Of a DNA stretch of 15,488 bases, positions 13,956-15,488 are shown piece after piece. Location: the NCBI GenBank assembly GCA_937967425.1, contig CALBST010000462.1, positions 1-15,488 on the forward strand, written 5' to 3'. The DNA comes from an uncultured Caulobacteraceae bacterium (GTDB taxonomy: Bacteria; Pseudomonadota; Alphaproteobacteria; Caulobacterales; TH1-2). How positions within the stretch are numbered: position 1 is the first letter of the stretch; the number at the start of each line of letters is the position of its first letter. The notes beneath the pieces were generated by a model. It did not search any database. It was not told where the DNA came from and worked only from the letters and a program-made list of their open reading frames with translations. The position numbers were made by a program, and so were the translations under genes.

Positions 13956-14576
13956 ATGAGTGATAGCTGGGATGAAGGCGGCAATCCGTGGATCGTCAAG
14001 GGCGTGACGCACGCGTTTGAGAATGATTGGTTCCGGATCGACGAGCACGACGTGACACGCCCCGACGGTCAGAAGGGGTATTACGGCGTCATTCGTGTGC
14101 GCCGTTTGGCTGTGGGCGTGCTGCCGATCGAGGCTGACGGCCGCGTGCATCTGGTCGGGCAGTGGCGGTTTCCGCTGGGGCGCTATTCCTGGGAAATGCC
14201 CGAGGGCGGCGCCGAGCCTGGCGAGGATGCGCAGGACTGCGCTGAGCGCGAATTGGCGGAGGAGACAGGGCTTCGCGCCGATGCATGGCTCAGGGTGTTG
14301 GAGATGGACCTCTCCAACTCTCTGACGGACGAACAAGCAGTGATCTTCATCGCCACGAACTTGACGCCGGGGCCGGCGGAGCCGGAGGCGACCGAGGTGC
14401 TGAAGCACCGCAAAGCGCATTTCCTCGATGTATTGGCGCGGGTGTCCGATGGCCGCATTCGTGACGCCATGACGGTTGCCGCCGTGCTGCGCGCCCACCA
14501 CATGGCGGTGACGGGGCAATTGCCGGCGCCGCTCGCGGCGGCGATGCTCCGGCAGGGAGAGCAGGCAGATGGCTGA
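13956..14576 (+). CDS. Nudix hydrolase, ADP-ribose pyrophosphatase type, 206 aa
   Basis: Contains a complete, ungapped Nudix box from Gly84 to Leu106: G-x5-E at 84-90 and R-E-L-A-E-E-T-G-L at 98-106. WRFPLGRYSWEMPEGG before it and VLEMDLSNSLTDEQAVIFIATNL (114-136) after it are typical of ADP-ribose/sugar-nucleotide hydrolases (NudF-like). The ATG has a GATAGG directly next to it rather than a normal ribosome binding site. TAGACA at 13944-13949 could be a -10 box of a nearly leaderless mRNA. The stop overlaps cysE by 8 nt, so the two are one operon. A link to cysteine metabolism is not evident. Confidence 0.92.
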   Translation: MSDSWDEGGNPWIVKGVTHAFENDWFRIDEHDVTRPDGQKGYYGVIRVRRLAVGVLPIEADGRVHLVGQWRFPLGRYSWEMPEGGAEPGEDAQDCAERELAEETGLRADAWLRVLEMDLSNSLTDEQAVIFIATNLTPGPAEPEATEVLKHRKAHFLDVLARVSDGRIRDAMTVAAVLRAHHMAVTGQLPAPLAAAMLRQGEQADG

Positions 14577-15372
14577 GCCACGCGTATTCGAGGCGTCCGG
14601 CGGCGTGTGGGCGCAATTGCGCGTCGAGGCGATGCAAGCGGCGGCGGAAGAGCCGTTGTTGGCGTCCTATCTGCACGCTTCGATTTTGCACCATGAACGC
14701 ATCGAAGACGCGCTTTCCTATCACTTGGCGCAGAAGCTTGGGCACGGCGACTTGCCGGCGCTGCAGCTGCGGGAGGTGGTCCGTGAGGCCTACGTCTCCG
14801 AGCCAGAACTGGTGACGCAAGCGACCCGCGACATGCGTGTTGTGCGCGAGCGCGATCCGGCGTGCCGGACCTACCTGCAGCCGTTCCTCTACTTCAAGGG
14901 CTATGGCGGCCTGCAATCCTATCGCATCGCCAATTGGCTCTGGCGCCAGGAGCGCGAGATCCTCGCGTATCACCTGCAGAGCCGGGTGTCGGAGTTGTTT
15001 GCTGTCGACATCCATCCGGCCGCCAAGATCGGCGCGGGCGTGTTCATCGACCACGCGCACGGCATCGTCATTGGCGAGACCGCGGTGGTCGAGGACGATG
15101 TCTCCATGCTCCACTCGGTGACGCTCGGCGGCACCGGCAAAGAGGGCGGTGATCGCCATCCGAAAATCCGCCGCGGCGTGATGATCGGCGCCGGCGCCAA
15201 GGTGCTGGGCAATATCGAGATCGGTGAGGATGCGCGCATTGCCGCGGGTTCGGTTGTGCTTGCGGACGTCGCGCCGCGTTGCACTGTCGCGGGCGTGCCA
15301 GCGCGCCCGATCGGCGGACCTTGCTGCGAGGGCGTGACGCCCGCTGAGGTCATGAACCAGCGGATAGAGTAG
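14569..15372 (+). CDS. cysE: Serine O-acetyltransferase, 267 aa
   Basis: Transfers acetyl from acetyl-CoA to L-serine, the first step of cysteine synthesis. It has the N-terminal helical domain (about 1-145) and a C-terminal left-handed beta helix of hexapeptide repeats. The catalytic pair is Asp147 (DIHPAAKIG) and His162 (DHAHGIVIGETAV), and GGDRHPKI (193-200) holds the substrate Arg and His. SVTLGGTGK and VMIGAGAKVLGNIEIG are strongly conserved. The C terminus is MNQRIE; the terminal Ile known to dock into cysteine synthase (CysK) in some species is here followed by Glu. The start overlaps the Nudix stop by 8 nt (ATGGCTGA). Likely feedback-inhibited by cysteine, from family knowledge only. 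Confidence 0.97.
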   Translation: MAEPRVFEASGGVWAQLRVEAMQAAAEEPLLASYLHASILHHERIEDALSYHLAQKLGHGDLPALQLREVVREAYVSEPELVTQATRDMRVVRERDPACRTYLQPFLYFKGYGGLQSYRIANWLWRQEREILAYHLQSRVSELFAVDIHPAAKIGAGVFIDHAHGIVIGETAVVEDDVSMLHSVTLGGTGKEGGDRHPKIRRGVMIGAGAKVLGNIEIGEDARIAAGSVVLADVAPRCTVAGVPARPIGGPCCEGVTPAEVMNQRIE

Positions 15373-15389
15373 CGCGGGTGGTTGAAACC

Positions 15390-15488
15390 TCAGCCGCCCG
15401 GCGGGCGGGCGGAGTAGGTGGCGGCGTTGCCGATCGCGGTGGAGGTTGCGCCGACAGTGTTGGCGCCGGTGGTGCGGATCGTTGACGA
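15390..15488 (-). CDS. 3' end of an unrecognised gene (partial)
   Basis: The last 32 codons and TGA stop of a minus-strand gene that continues beyond the window. The visible tail is Thr/Ala/Gly-rich, with STIRTTGANTVGATST then AIGNAATYSARPPGG, and polar with regular small residues. It looks like the C terminus of a surface or periplasmic repeat protein rather than a soluble enzyme; this is inference from composition. It converges on cysE with a 17-nt gap. A GC inverted repeat (CCGCC/GGCGG, 15394-15408) lies in the last codons. Other minus-strand frames here are less protein-like. Confidence 0.5.
   Translation of the reverse strand, partial: SSTIRTTGANTVGATSTAIGNAATYSARPPGG

Noticed and set aside
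13911..14519. N-terminal extension of the nitroreductase frame to 412 codons
   Set aside because: The extension is antisense to a clear Nudix hydrolase, and the ATG at 13910 has a good ribosome binding site and fits the family length.
1..15488. CRISPR array, insertion sequence, prophage, toxin-antitoxin or restriction system
   Set aside because: No regularly spaced repeats, transposase, integrase or defence-type proteins were seen; the genes are ordinary metabolic and envelope functions.

Overview
The window is ordinary chromosomal DNA of a GC-rich Gram-negative bacterium, most likely an alphaproteobacterium near Caulobacterales/Hyphomonadaceae. That placement is an inference. It rests on the high-GC codon use, a zinc-free 55-residue bL33, a TorF-type porin, the DUF2200/DUF1345 neighbours, frequent GTG starts and several genes that start with no visible Shine-Dalgarno sequence. 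No phage, plasmid, IS element or CRISPR array is visible, and no stretch over 300 bp lacks a gene. The longest gap is about 274 bp, between the porin gene and queF.

Layout from left to right. Positions 42-536 encode an unrecognised membrane-anchored protein (+). An SDR oxidoreductase and a DUF2200 protein form a minus-strand pair (656-1846) with its own intrinsic terminator. A NUDT19-like Nudix hydrolase and rpmG (bL33) follow on the plus strand, each with a terminator. A PaaI-type thioesterase (-) diverges from a CinA/MoaB-like protein (+). A translationally coupled GNAT and DUF1345 pair (-) comes next, then tRNA-Leu(UAA) (-), a zinc alcohol dehydrogenase (-) and a small unknown protein (-). 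A plus-strand set of TRIC-type channel, HMG-CoA lyase and DUF998 protein has overlapping reading frames. A TorF-like outer-membrane porin (-) follows, then queF (+) for queuosine synthesis, then a MOP/Wzx-type flippase (-) diverging from an LpxL-like acyltransferase (+). A YdjA-like nitroreductase (-) diverges from an ADP-ribose-type Nudix hydrolase (+), which overlaps cysE (+). The window ends in the last 32 codons of a minus-strand gene.

The content is mixed housekeeping: translation (rpmG, tRNA-Leu, queF), cysteine synthesis (cysE), leucine/ketone-body catabolism (HMG-CoA lyase), nucleotide clean-up (two Nudix enzymes), redox enzymes, and cell envelope (porin, flippase, acyltransferase). 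I see no convincing new multi-gene system. The points most worth checking are regulatory and architectural: a terminator hairpin sitting in the spacer of the probable rpmG promoter, a heptanucleotide tandem repeat built into the rpmG terminator, a 14-bp perfect palindrome before queF, candidate leaderless genes, an LpxL-like enzyme with a shifted catalytic motif, and convergent genes that overlap at their stop codons.
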